Assembly: GCA_900546145.1 (NCBI GenBank)
Contig: URBN01000043.1
Span: forward strand, 1 to 13,550
Direction of reading: 5' to 3'
DNA from: an uncultured Desulfovibrio sp.
Lineage (GTDB): Bacteria > Desulfobacterota > Desulfovibrionia > Desulfovibrionales > Desulfovibrionaceae
DNA length: 13,550 nt
Each line of letters opens with the position of its first letter. The first letter of the stretch is position 1. The notes under the pieces are model-generated. The model was not told where the DNA came from. It was given only the letters and a program-made list of their open reading frames with translations, and searched no databases. Below are positions 1 through 7,079 of this stretch, in pieces. A program made the translations under genes and the position numbers.

Positions 1-2
1 AG

Positions 3-47
3 ACGGCACAGGAATGCTTTGCTGAAGAACTCCGCAACACCGCCTAG
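3..47 (+). CDS. possible 3' end of an upstream plus-strand gene (partial)
   Basis: From base 3 a frame reads TAQECFAEELRNTA and then stops with TAG at 45-47. The composition is protein-like (amphipathic, with acidic and basic residues), and it would converge on the minus-strand DUF3426 gene that ends at 89. Only 14 codons are visible, so no family can be named. The other plus-strand frames either stop early or read less convincingly. A minus-strand alternative beginning at a GTG in this stretch is also open to the window edge but lacks a ribosome binding site. Treat as tentative. Confidence 0.25.
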   Translation, partial: TAQECFAEELRNTA

Positions 48-88
48 GATCTTGCACTTGGAATGAAAATTCACCCTATCAATTCATT

Positions 89-982
89 TTATTTAATAAT
101 TTTTATAGTAAATTCACTTACTGTCTTCATTGGGTTATAAAAAAGAACAATAAAATGAAACGTCTGTCTCTTAACATTAGCGTCCAATGCCAAATATAGT
201 GAATTCTCTAATTCTTCCTTATCCATCTTTTGTAGCTGAAGAAGAGAAAGATTTCCTCCAACTTTCTGCTCTTTTTTTTCCAAGGGCTTTTTGTCTTCCC
301 CTATAATCACAGCTTCAACATGAGCAGTAGATGGCAAAAAAGGTTTCTGCCCAACCACTTGCCCTTCAATAACCAGGATTCGTCCAACCTTCTCATTATC
401 CACAAAATACTGACGGACTTTTTCCAAGCGAAGAGAATGAAGCTCAATGTTATTTGAATCTTGTTCCTGGCTAAAAGCCTGGTCAGCTCCACTTGTCGAC
501 ATATTATATTGAATTTCTTTTGTCTCTGCCGGCTTGGTCGTATTCTCCATGGCCTGACCGGGAATGACCGGAGATGCTTCATCTCTGCTGACGCTCCCCT
601 CAGGCTGCTGTGCTGACTTTACTGGAGCCTGGGCTGGAACAAATTTATTTTTCAGGTTAATGACAACTCCCCTGAAATCGCCAGAAATTTCCCAGGCGGC
701 ATACCCGGCTATTCCTAAAACCAGAACAACAACTAAAAACCATAAAAATGGATGATGGGCTTTCTTTTCTTCCAGCTGGGGCAGGGCACTCTGAGGAACG
801 TCAGACGCTCCCAAGGGAGGGAGTGTTCCCGAACTCAAAGATGACTGCCGAGCATAGTCTGAACTTTCTTCAGAAGGCAGCGAAAAGACTGTCATACAGA
901 CAGAACAGCGTAAACGCGCCCCCGGTTTAGTTCCGGAAGGGAGATTGAAACGGCTCTTGCACTTAGGACACACAACTTGCAT
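89..982 (-). CDS. membrane-anchored zinc-ribbon protein with C-terminal DUF3426 domain
   Basis: The 297-residue product opens with an MJ0042-type zinc ribbon: CxxC pairs at Cys5/Cys8 and Cys26/Cys29 with RLRCSVC leading the second pair. A Ser/Pro-rich linker follows, then one hydrophobic segment at about residues 79-97 (a transmembrane helix), a second low-complexity stretch (about 110-180), and a C-terminal domain of about 110 residues resembling DUF3426. The likely topology is a cytoplasmic zinc ribbon with a periplasmic C-terminal domain. The family is common in proteobacteria but its function is not established. The ATG is preceded by a strong GGAGG nine bases upstream. It lies 44 bases after hpt on the same strand and is probably cotranscribed with it. 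Codons toward the 3' end are visibly AT-richer than elsewhere in the window, for example the run of ATT and AAA codons before the TAA stop. Confidence 0.85.
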   Translation of the reverse strand: MQVVCPKCKSRFNLPSGTKPGARLRCSVCMTVFSLPSEESSDYARQSSLSSGTLPPLGASDVPQSALPQLEEKKAHHPFLWFLVVVLVLGIAGYAAWEISGDFRGVVINLKNKFVPAQAPVKSAQQPEGSVSRDEASPVIPGQAMENTTKPAETKEIQYNMSTSGADQAFSQEQDSNNIELHSLRLEKVRQYFVDNEKVGRILVIEGQVVGQKPFLPSTAHVEAVIIGEDKKPLEKKEQKVGGNLSLLQLQKMDKEELENSLYLALDANVKRQTFHFIVLFYNPMKTVSEFTIKIIK

Positions 983-1026
983 GGCTCTGAACCTCCGGGG
1001 CGTTCATTCCTGTTGAAAGAAATCTT

Positions 1027-1557
1027 CTAGTTTTCATCTGGGATACAGATATCGGGGAGCGTTCTCAGTTTCTCCGCGTAATCAAGCCCATACCCCACTA
1101 TGAAACCATCATCCATAACAAAACCAGGGTAATCCACGTGAACATCAACCACACGACGCGCTTTTTTATCGACAAGGGCGGCAAGTTCCAGACTCCTCGG
1201 ATTCCTCGCGCGGAACTGCTCCATTAGAAAGTGCATCGTCTGGCCGCTGTCCACGCAGTCCTCCACTATCAGGACATGCTTTCCCTCAATGTTTACTTCC
1301 ACGTCACGGGAAAAGGTAACATGCCCGCTGCTCTCTGTTCCATTGCCGTAGCTGGAAAGCCGGACAAAATCCACAATCATATTTTTGTTATCGATGCACC
1401 GGACCAAATCGGCGAAAAAGATAAAAGCACCTTTCAGGACACAGACAACAACAAGAGGCTCATCGCCGTACTTTTTCGTTATCTGCTCACCAAGCTGCTT
1501 TACCCTCTTCCTGATGTCTTCACGCGTGTATAATGGCTTCAGCCTGGAAATTTCCAT
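1027..1557 (-). CDS. hpt: hypoxanthine phosphoribosyltransferase
   Basis: The 176-residue protein has the usual length and motif order of purine salvage phosphoribosyltransferases, which convert hypoxanthine or guanine plus PRPP to IMP or GMP plus pyrophosphate in the cytoplasm. Visible motifs are LKGA (41-44, PPi-binding loop), DFVRLSSYG (63-71, flexible loop), VLIVEDCVDSGQT (95-107, the PRPP-binding signature with the acidic pair E99/D100), the base-contact Lys region KKARR (131-135), and FVMDDGFIVGYGLDYAEK (146-163, purine-binding hood). The start is supported by an AGGA element eight bases upstream. It lies downstream of a strong hairpin (1622-1664) that closes the tlpA/argA unit, so it probably has its own promoter in the roughly 60 bases between, although I see no clear -35/-10 pair there. 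The DUF3426 gene follows 44 bases later. It links functionally to prs in this window, which makes its PRPP substrate. Confidence 0.95.
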   Translation of the reverse strand: MEISRLKPLYTREDIRKRVKQLGEQITKKYGDEPLVVVCVLKGAFIFFADLVRCIDNKNMIVDFVRLSSYGNGTESSGHVTFSRDVEVNIEGKHVLIVEDCVDSGQTMHFLMEQFRARNPRSLELAALVDKKARRVVDVHVDYPGFVMDDGFIVGYGLDYAEKLRTLPDICIPDEN

Positions 1558-1621
1558 AGTAGTTATCCTCTCTTCGTAAGACTTTCAGACTTCGCCCGTT
1601 TTGAGACAGGCTGAAAAAGTG

Positions 1622-1664
1622 AAAGGCCTCATCCTCTGCAATGATATCTGAAGATGAGGCCTTT
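1622..1664 (-). terminator. strong inverted repeat, probable terminator of the tlpA-argA unit
   Basis: A perfect 12-bp inverted repeat (1622-1633 with 1653-1664; core GGCCTCATC/GATGAGGCC) encloses a 19-base loop. Read on the minus strand it lies about 37 bases past the acetyltransferase stop and is followed by TTTCACTTTTTC, an imperfect T-tract. Read on the plus strand it is followed by only TTTTATC. Its position between two minus-strand genes favours rho-independent termination of the upstream pair. Confidence 0.75.
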
Positions 1665-1700
1665 TATCAAAACTTTCCGGGGAACATGCCCCCAGTGAAT

Positions 1701-2183
1701 CTAATTTTCCGCAAGTACGTGAAGAACAGCGAATTCATCGCAGTCAGGGTACTTGGGGCAGTGCACACAGTCGGCCCAGATTTTCTGGGGAAGAACATCC
1801 TTCTCAACGGTGGGGAATCCGATATGATTGAAGAAGCCTTCTTGGTATGTGAGCGCGAACACGCGTTTGATGCCAATAGACGGGCAGTCGGCAAGACATG
1901 CCTGGACAGCCAGAAGTCCCAGCCCCTTGCCTCTCTGATCCTCACGGATAACAAGTGAAGCCACTTCAGCCAGATCTTCCCAGACAGGAGCAAGCGCCAC
2001 ACATCCGATAATTTCCCCGTCAGGCTTCACGAGAACAAAAAAGTTACGCACATGGCCATAGAGGTAGGTCAGGGCCCTGGGAAGAAGCTGTCCCTTAAGC
2101 GCGGCCTGCATCAGAAGGGCGTGAATATCCTTCACGTCATCAACCACGGCCTTACGAACCGTGACATCACCTTTCTGCATCAT
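1701..2183 (-). CDS. argA: short GNAT acetyltransferase, ArgA-type N-acetylglutamate synthase
   Basis: This 160-residue single-domain GNAT protein has the acetyl-CoA loop VIREDQRGKGLG at residues 79-90 (motif A) and a ribosome-proximal pair of ATGs (the first taken as start). Flanking blocks recall the short, kinase-less N-acetylglutamate synthases: LLPRALTYLYGHVRNFFV (33-50), WEDLAEVASLVI (68-79), RVFALTYQEGFFNHIGF (107-123), and a Cys-rich tail ADCVHCPKYPDCDE (137-150) typical of the deltaproteobacterial members. The inferred reaction is acetyl-CoA plus glutamate to N-acetylglutamate, the first step of arginine synthesis. Substrate cannot be proven from sequence, and a generic N-acetyltransferase remains possible. 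Only 10 bases separate it from the TlpA-type gene, and its AGGG ribosome binding site abuts that gene's TAA, so translational coupling is likely. The three Cys of the tail (139, 142, 148) might bind metal or respond to redox, which is inference. Confidence 0.75.
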   Translation of the reverse strand: MMQKGDVTVRKAVVDDVKDIHALLMQAALKGQLLPRALTYLYGHVRNFFVLVKPDGEIIGCVALAPVWEDLAEVASLVIREDQRGKGLGLLAVQACLADCPSIGIKRVFALTYQEGFFNHIGFPTVEKDVLPQKIWADCVHCPKYPDCDEFAVLHVLAEN

Positions 2184-2193
2184 ATCAGTCCCT

Positions 2194-2700
2194 TTACTTG
2201 TTCAGAAGAGGAGACAGAATCTGATCAAACTCGTCTTCAGAAGGAGCCCCGCTCCCTGTCACCAGCAGCTTGCCATCGGGATCGTAAATAACATTAAAGG
2301 GAATACTGCTGATTCCAAAGAGATCGACGAGATCTCTGTTGGCAAGATACACAGGATAGTTGGCACCAAAATTCTTCATGAAAGGTCCGACTTTGGAGGA
2401 AGTGGCGCTATCGTCCACGGAGAGGCCGATAAAAGCGACTTTGTTTCCGTACTTCGCCTGCATTTTGACAAGAAGGGGAATTTCTCCCCGGCACGGGGGG
2501 CACCAGGTGGCAAAAAAGTTGACGATCACCGGCTTGCCTTTGTTCGAACGAATCACATTTTCAAGTCCGGCCTTATCAAGAGTGGACACAACGTTGTTGC
2601 TGGCAGCGAAGCAGTAAGCTGCGGGCAGGACGATCAGTACCAGCAGTACAGCGAGCAGAAACTTCTTCATATGTTTTAGGCAGAAGATGCCCTTCGGCAT
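2194..2700 (-). CDS. secreted TlpA/ResA-type thioredoxin-like disulfide reductase
   Basis: About 168 residues: an N-terminal signal peptide (a MKKFLL start followed by a hydrophobic run ending near CFA/AS) and then a TlpA-like thioredoxin fold. The redox motif is ATWCPPC. A cis-proline sits in the ISSIPFN segment before the last strands. A downstream block (GLSVDD) is usual in the family. The role is thiol-disulfide exchange in the periplasm, typically reducing cytochrome c or other cysteine proteins, although the partner is not shown here. Start choice: GGGAGG at 2712-2717 lies 11 bases from the ATG at 2700, but only 2 bases from an in-frame GTG at 2709, and too far from the ATG at 2670 that gives the cleanest signal peptide. 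I take 2700; 2670 is the main alternative. It is first gene of a two-gene unit with the acetyltransferase. Confidence 0.85.
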   Translation of the reverse strand: MPKGIFCLKHMKKFLLAVLLVLIVLPAAYCFAASNNVVSTLDKAGLENVIRSNKGKPVIVNFFATWCPPCRGEIPLLVKMQAKYGNKVAFIGLSVDDSATSSKVGPFMKNFGANYPVYLANRDLVDLFGISSIPFNVIYDPDGKLLVTGSGAPSEDEFDQILSPLLNK

Positions 2701-2786
2701 CCCCCGCACGACCTCCCGATCTAAAAACTGATTTGAAGCCCCTTTCCCCTTTCGGAAGGGCTCCTTTCTATTTTTTTGAGATGTTC

Positions 2787-2815
2787 AGCATACCTTAGTT
2801 ATTTCTCTTTCTCAA
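2787..2815 (-). promoter_or_regulatory. sigma-70-type promoter for the tlpA-argA unit
   Basis: On the minus strand TTGAGA (2815-2810; 5 of 6 to TTGACA) is followed after exactly 17 bases by TATGCT (2792-2787; 4 of 6 to TATAAT). Transcription would begin near 2780 and give a leader of about 80 bases. That leader contains a small GC hairpin (CCCTT/AAGGG around 2742-2755) before the GGGAGG ribosome binding site. Confidence 0.55.
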
Positions 2816-2986
2816 GAACCCAACCTCCCTGCAGGCACAGAGCTGCTATCGTCAGTGCACAACGTCATCTCCCACGGCATGGTATCCTATTTGACAAAGA
2901 CACGCTCAGTACATACTTGATAACCCTTAGGGCAAGACACAGGACAGAAAACAGCAAAACGCATCCTTATAATAATAGACATCAGG

Positions 2987-3000
2987 CCGGGGCACCCCGG
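2987..3000 (+). promoter_or_regulatory. GC hairpin immediately upstream of the rpoH ribosome binding site
   Basis: CCGGG and CCCGG (2987-2991 with 2996-3000) form a 5-bp all-GC stem with a GCAC loop. The last stem base touches the AAGGA ribosome binding site (3001-3005), which stands eight bases from the GTG start of the sigma factor. A helix at this spot can influence ribosome access, but it does not sequester the site itself in this simple fold. Confidence 0.4.
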
Positions 3001-3013
3001 AAGGAAATATTTC

Positions 3014-4387
3014 GTGACACGCACCAATATGAGTAAAGAAGCAGCCCCTGAAAGCCTCATACCGGAGTCCCGCCATTCTCTCCAGGCAGGGGATTCCACA
3101 CAAACGGGCACGCAGGAAGCTGGAGAAGCAAAGAGCATAAGCCAGAACGTATGTGTCACCCCTGACGTCATTCCTTCTGAGGAAACGGAGGAAAAGGAAA
3201 CTGCGGATACTGCTGCTGACAGTACTATACGCATCCGCAGGAAACGTTCAGCCGCGAGGCACCGTACGAAGAGCAACAGCCGTGATGCTGAAGCTGAAGC
3301 GCTCAAGGATGGCGCCGTACAGAAGGACACCGAAAAAGAAGAACCTGCGAGCGAACTCGCTGAAGTAGAGGAAATAGCCAGCGAGGATCTCGGAGACGAA
3401 GAGCAGACTGATGACGTTCTCTCTCCTGAGGTAGAAGAAACAGACAGGGATGGAGAAGAGCCCATAGGGCTTGAAGCCCATGACTCTGCTGAGGATATTT
3501 TACCAGCTCCTTCTCACAGCCGCCTCCCTTCCACAAGAGACAGCTTTCAGCTCTATGTCAGGGAAATAAGCCACTTTCCCCTCCTCAAACCCGAGGAAGA
3601 GCACGAGCTGGCTGTCAAATTCAGAGATACGAGAGACAAAAAAGCCGCTTTCCGTCTCATTTCCTCCCACCTGCGCCTTGTGGTCAAAATCGCCGTTGAT
3701 TTCCAGCGTCGCTGGATGCAGAACGTCCTCGATCTCGTGCAGGAAGGCAATGTCGGCCTTATGCACGCACTCTACAAATTCGACCCCGACAAGGGGATCA
3801 AATTTTCGTATTACGCGTCTTTCTGGATCAAGGCGTACATCCTGAAATTCATTATGGATAACTTCAGGATGGTCAAAATAGGTACCACACAGGTTCAGCG
3901 CCGGCTTTTCTTCAATCTGTCCCGCGAACGTCAGAAACTCATCGCCGAAGGTTTTGATCCTGATGCCGAAATGCTCTCAAAAAGACTCGGTGTCAGCAAA
4001 AGCGATATACAGGAAATGGATCAGCGCATGTCCTCAGGCGATGTTTCCCTGAATGTCCCAGTCGGAGATGATTCGGACTCGGCAACACGGATGGACTTCC
4101 TTCCCGCTCTCGGTCCCGGAGTCGAGGACAGTATCGCATCCTCGGAAATTTCCGACATCCTGAGGGAAAAGCTCAAAGCCATTCTCCCTCAGCTCAACGA
4201 AAAGGAAATATATATTCTCAATCACCGTCTCCTGACCGAAACCCCCGAGACTCTCCGTAAGATTGGAGAACACTTCAATGTCACAAGGGAACGTGTCCGC
4301 CAGCTTGAAATCCGTCTGCTCGAAAAAATCAAGAAACACCTTTCCTCCGATATCAAAGATTTCTCTGACACATGGATAAAACCATGA
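3014..4387 (+). CDS. rpoH: RNA polymerase sigma factor of the RpoH (sigma-32) family with long N-terminal extension
   Basis: 457 residues, well above the roughly 285 of E. coli RpoH. Residues 1 to about 175 are low-complexity, rich in Glu, Asp, Ser and Ala, with one basic patch (RIRRKRSAARHRTK, 73-86). The sigma core begins at DSFQLYVREI (176-185, region 1.2). It continues through region 2 (about 213-285, including FDPDKGIKFSYYASFWIKAYI), the RpoH-specific box QRRLFFNL (295-302), a region 3 segment (about 315-350), and region 4 with its helix-turn-helix (about 412-436, ending TRERVRQLE). The RpoH box argues for a heat-shock-type sigma over the housekeeping sigma. It directs core RNA polymerase to alternative, usually stress-response, promoters. 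GTG is chosen because AAGGA lies eight bases upstream; the next in-frame ATG at 3029 is too far from it. The stop overlaps the TPR lipoprotein start. That the extension is regulatory is inference. Confidence 0.9.
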   Translation: MTRTNMSKEAAPESLIPESRHSLQAGDSTQTGTQEAGEAKSISQNVCVTPDVIPSEETEEKETADTAADSTIRIRRKRSAARHRTKSNSRDAEAEALKDGAVQKDTEKEEPASELAEVEEIASEDLGDEEQTDDVLSPEVEETDRDGEEPIGLEAHDSAEDILPAPSHSRLPSTRDSFQLYVREISHFPLLKPEEEHELAVKFRDTRDKKAAFRLISSHLRLVVKIAVDFQRRWMQNVLDLVQEGNVGLMHALYKFDPDKGIKFSYYASFWIKAYILKFIMDNFRMVKIGTTQVQRRLFFNLSRERQKLIAEGFDPDAEMLSKRLGVSKSDIQEMDQRMSSGDVSLNVPVGDDSDSATRMDFLPALGPGVEDSIASSEISDILREKLKAILPQLNEKEIYILNHRLLTETPETLRKIGEHFNVTRERVRQLEIRLLEKIKKHLSSDIKDFSDTWIKP

Positions 4388-6198
4388 AAAAGCAAAGCTC
4401 TCTCCTTCTGATTTCTTCCTGCCTGCTGCAGGCAGTCCTGTTTTCAGGCTGCGCCGGAACGGCGCACGGGTTTGGAGCCCCCGCCGCAGGTACTGAAACA
4501 CCGGCAAAAACAGATAGCTTTGCCTGGTCTGTCGCAGACAACGTCGGTGATTTCCCCGCTGGCAGAATGCTGCAGGGGATAGAAGTCCAGCCGAAACGAG
4601 ATGTACTGTCTCCTGAAGCCAGAACAATGGCAGCCTATCTGACCATGCTACAGGCGGTATCTACCGGCCACGAAGAAGCCGGCATCGCTGCCGCGGAAGA
4701 GCTTTCTAACGTAACGGGAGAGAACGCTCTTCCTGAAAATCTGTGGCTTGAGTGCGCTCTCTGGTATCTGGATCGCAAATCGGTCAACGCCATCCCCTTC
4801 CTCCGCTACGCACGCAAAGCCTGCCCGGACAGCGTCCCCCTTCTGCTTGCCTTCACAGAAGCCCTGAGCGAGCACAACTTCAGTAACGAAGCCATGGAAA
4901 CGCTCAACGCGTTTCTCGCGAAGAATCCGGATAATTCCGCTGTGATTATCCAGAAAGGCATCACGCAGTTCAAGGCAAAGAACACGGCTGAAGCCCTCAA
5001 AACCTTCGCGTCCGTCCCGAAAAAGGACCGCTCCGGACTCGTCGAATATTACCAGGCCAAAGCCCTGCTCGCTCTTGGCCGTGACGATGAAGCCCTTAAG
5101 CACCTACGTCTTGCTGTAAAAGAACTTCCTGATTTCGGGGAAGCCCTTTCCGAACTCGCCTTTGTCTGCGAAAAGCACGAAAACTACAAAGAAGCGAGGC
5201 ATGCCTACGAGCAGCTTCTGAATATGAACTACTCCGGCAAAGACATTTCCCTGCGCCTCATCAGCCTTTCCTTAAAGATGGGACAGCCGGAAAAGGCCAT
5301 GGAATATTTCAGGAACGGGCCGGACGACACGTACTTTAAAATGACGGCTGCCTCCCTGTTCAGCGAATCCAGGCACTACCTCCAGGCAGAATCCATCCTG
5401 AAGGATATCTCCTCACGGTCTGGAGCTCCTGACGAGGTTTATCTCTTTCTGGCTGATCTGACATACGAACAGCGTCATGATCTCAAAGCCGCTCTCAGAT
5501 GGCTTGATAACATTAAAGATACGAGCGGGGCAGCGCAGCGCAAATTTCTCCTGAAGGCACAGCTTCAGGCCGAGGCCGGGAGAATGGAAGACGCTTTCGC
5601 CACTGTAAAATCGGGGATCGCAAAGTACCCCAATATCCCTGATTTTGTGAGTCTGGATGCCCGGCTTCTCGCGCGGTCAGGACATCTTAAGGAAGCCATC
5701 CAGACTGCCAAGGAAGGAGTCGCCCGGTGGCCGGATTCCACAGAAATGGCCTTCCTCCTCGGGAACCTCTATTCCGACAACGGCAACAGAAAGGAAGCTC
5801 TTGAGGTCATGGAGTCCATTCTCAGGAAGGAACCTGACAATTATCAGGCTCTGAACTATGTGGGGTACACTCTGGCTGAGGAAAACAGGGATATTGAAAG
5901 AGCCATCACGCTTCTCACAAAAGCGAACTCTCTTGCCCCCCGCCAGTTCTATATCCTTGATTCCCTTGCCTGGGCGCACTACCGTGCCGGTCATCTTGAT
6001 CAGGCATGGAATTTCATCAGGGAAGCCTGTCAGCTCGATTCCTCGGACGATTCCACAATCTGGGAACACTACGGCGATATCGCCCTAGCAAAAAACATGA
6101 AATCCGAAGCGAAAAACGGCTATAAGAAAGCACTTCGTGGGAATCCTCCCAACGCGGACGAAATTCGCAGAAAGCTTGAAGCCATTCAGGCGAAATAG
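4384..6198 (+). CDS. TPR-repeat lipoprotein
   Basis: About 604 residues. A signal peptide (MKKQSSLLLI then a hydrophobic run) ends at a lipobox-like FSGC, which predicts a lipid-anchored Cys23. Most of the rest is tandem tetratricopeptide-type helical repeats. They are clearest from about residue 160 onward, and the best-conserved block is near the C-terminus (about 480-590: ALNYVGYTLAE, LDSLAWAHYRAGHLDQAW, IWEHYGDIAL). Such proteins act as protein-protein scaffolds at the envelope, and no enzymatic motif is visible. The gene overlaps the rpoH stop as ATGA (ATG 4384-4386, TGA 4385-4387). No good ribosome binding site is seen, so it probably depends on translational coupling. An in-frame ATG at 4372 would add four residues and also gives an acceptable signal peptide. 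The LolB-like gene follows after 84 bases. The precise role is unknown. Confidence 0.85.
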   Translation: MKKQSSLLLISSCLLQAVLFSGCAGTAHGFGAPAAGTETPAKTDSFAWSVADNVGDFPAGRMLQGIEVQPKRDVLSPEARTMAAYLTMLQAVSTGHEEAGIAAAEELSNVTGENALPENLWLECALWYLDRKSVNAIPFLRYARKACPDSVPLLLAFTEALSEHNFSNEAMETLNAFLAKNPDNSAVIIQKGITQFKAKNTAEALKTFASVPKKDRSGLVEYYQAKALLALGRDDEALKHLRLAVKELPDFGEALSELAFVCEKHENYKEARHAYEQLLNMNYSGKDISLRLISLSLKMGQPEKAMEYFRNGPDDTYFKMTAASLFSESRHYLQAESILKDISSRSGAPDEVYLFLADLTYEQRHDLKAALRWLDNIKDTSGAAQRKFLLKAQLQAEAGRMEDAFATVKSGIAKYPNIPDFVSLDARLLARSGHLKEAIQTAKEGVARWPDSTEMAFLLGNLYSDNGNRKEALEVMESILRKEPDNYQALNYVGYTLAEENRDIERAITLLTKANSLAPRQFYILDSLAWAHYRAGHLDQAWNFIREACQLDSSDDSTIWEHYGDIALAKNMKSEAKNGYKKALRGNPPNADEIRRKLEAIQAK

Positions 6199-6282
6199 CA
6201 GAACATCCGGACAACTTCAGAGATATCCGCAGAGTCTCTTTTCTGCACCTCAAACGGGCCTGGCCCGAAAAAGATCTCCATC

Positions 6283-7041
6283 ATGAAAAAAATTCATCTT
6301 CTGGCCGTGGTCATCCTTTCCCTTCTGCTCTGTTCATGCGCGGGCAGAACACTTCAGCCGGCCGATCCGGCAGCCGCACAAAACCGCTGGCAGGCTTTTA
6401 CACAGCAGAGCAATATCAAAGCCGCCCCGTTCAGGGATTCTCTGAGCATGCGCTTCGGGAAGGAAGGGGATACGCGGCGTGTCACGGCCCTTATCTGGGG
6501 CAACGGGGACAAGACCCTCCGGCTTGATGTGCTGGCCGGCGTTGGCGCCGTCGTAGCAAACATCGCCCAGAAGGACAATCACTTTTTCATTTATACGCCA
6601 ATGCAGCGCAAGGCCTACTTCCACGAGGGGGCCAGCAGTCCTCTCCTGAAAGTTGGCGTGCCCCTGCCCTTCGACCTCTTCAGCCTGGAAGCGCTGCTTA
6701 ACGGCCGCTACACCGACGTATTCGGCAAAGAATTCGTCAGGGCCGCGCAGCAGGGAGACAGCATCATTTACACTCTCAATGCGGGAGCCGGTGGCGAACT
6801 TACCCTCGGGCCGGACGCACGCCCAGCTGCCTGGACGGATGGCAGCTGGAAGCTTCTTTTCACCCCCGACGACACAGGCCTCCTTCACAGGCTTGACCTT
6901 TCCAACAACAAAGGAGGAAAGGGCATCGTCATTGTCAAGGAGCGGGATCGGACGTCGTCCTTTGGCGAGAACCAGATGAAAATCCAGATCCCCGAAGGAA
7001 CGGAACTTCTTCCTCTGGAACGTTTCCAGCAGGCTGATTAG
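6283..7041 (+). CDS. lolB: LolB-like outer-membrane lipoprotein insertion protein
   Basis: 252 residues with a lipoprotein signal peptide (MKKIHLLAVV onward) and lipobox LCSC, which predicts lipidated Cys19. The mature part has the alternating hydrophobic beta-strand pattern of the LolB/LolA-type half-barrel (for example LRLDVLAGVGAVVANIAQ at about 85-102, and the strands HFFIYTPMQRKAYF and GSWKLLF). LolB receives lipoproteins from LolA and inserts them into the outer membrane. Similarity to well-known LolB proteins is only structural in flavour, so a DUF4292-type outer-membrane lipoprotein is the alternative. Context helps: lolB lies near ispE and prs in E. coli and does so here too. The ribosome binding site is weak. 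The 84-base upstream gap holds a 13-bp palindrome (6255-6267) with no T-tract, so cotranscription with the TPR lipoprotein gene is likely. Confidence 0.7.
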   Translation: MKKIHLLAVVILSLLLCSCAGRTLQPADPAAAQNRWQAFTQQSNIKAAPFRDSLSMRFGKEGDTRRVTALIWGNGDKTLRLDVLAGVGAVVANIAQKDNHFFIYTPMQRKAYFHEGASSPLLKVGVPLPFDLFSLEALLNGRYTDVFGKEFVRAAQQGDSIIYTLNAGAGGELTLGPDARPAAWTDGSWKLLFTPDDTGLLHRLDLSNNKGGKGIVIVKERDRTSSFGENQMKIQIPEGTELLPLERFQQAD

Positions 7042-7079
7042 CTTTTTCTCACTCTTTTACGCACAAAGCGGAGAACAAC

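Larger units (their letters stand above)
2710..3013. promoter_or_regulatory. divergent intergenic region between the tlpA unit and the rpoH-led run
   Basis: About 300 bases without a convincing gene. It holds the leftward promoter described separately and a small hairpin followed by T-rich sequence on the plus strand (about 2742-2777). On the rpoH side it holds a perfect TTGACA at 2891-2896 and a perfect TATAAT at 2968-2973. These two boxes are too far apart to pair; the TTGACA has only a poor TACTTG 17 bases on, and the TATAAT has no good -35. The rpoH promoter is therefore located only roughly. I do not see CIRCE-type repeats or a classical sigma-32 consensus. Confidence 0.5.

Noticed and set aside
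1..74. Minus-strand frame starting at a GTG near base 76 and running off the window start
   Set aside because: No ribosome binding site at a usable distance, unremarkable composition and no recognisable motif; too short to support.
2742..2777. Hairpin CCCTT-TCGG-AAGGG followed by a T-run on the plus strand, like a rho-independent terminator
   Set aside because: No plus-strand gene lies upstream for it to terminate; it falls in the leader of the minus-strand tlpA unit. It could stop antisense transcripts but the stem is only five base pairs.
6255..6267. Palindrome CGGGCCTGGCCCG before the lolB-like gene
   Set aside because: It is followed by A-rich, not T-rich, sequence in the direction of transcription, so not a terminator; as a lone 13-bp palindrome it is weak evidence for an operator.
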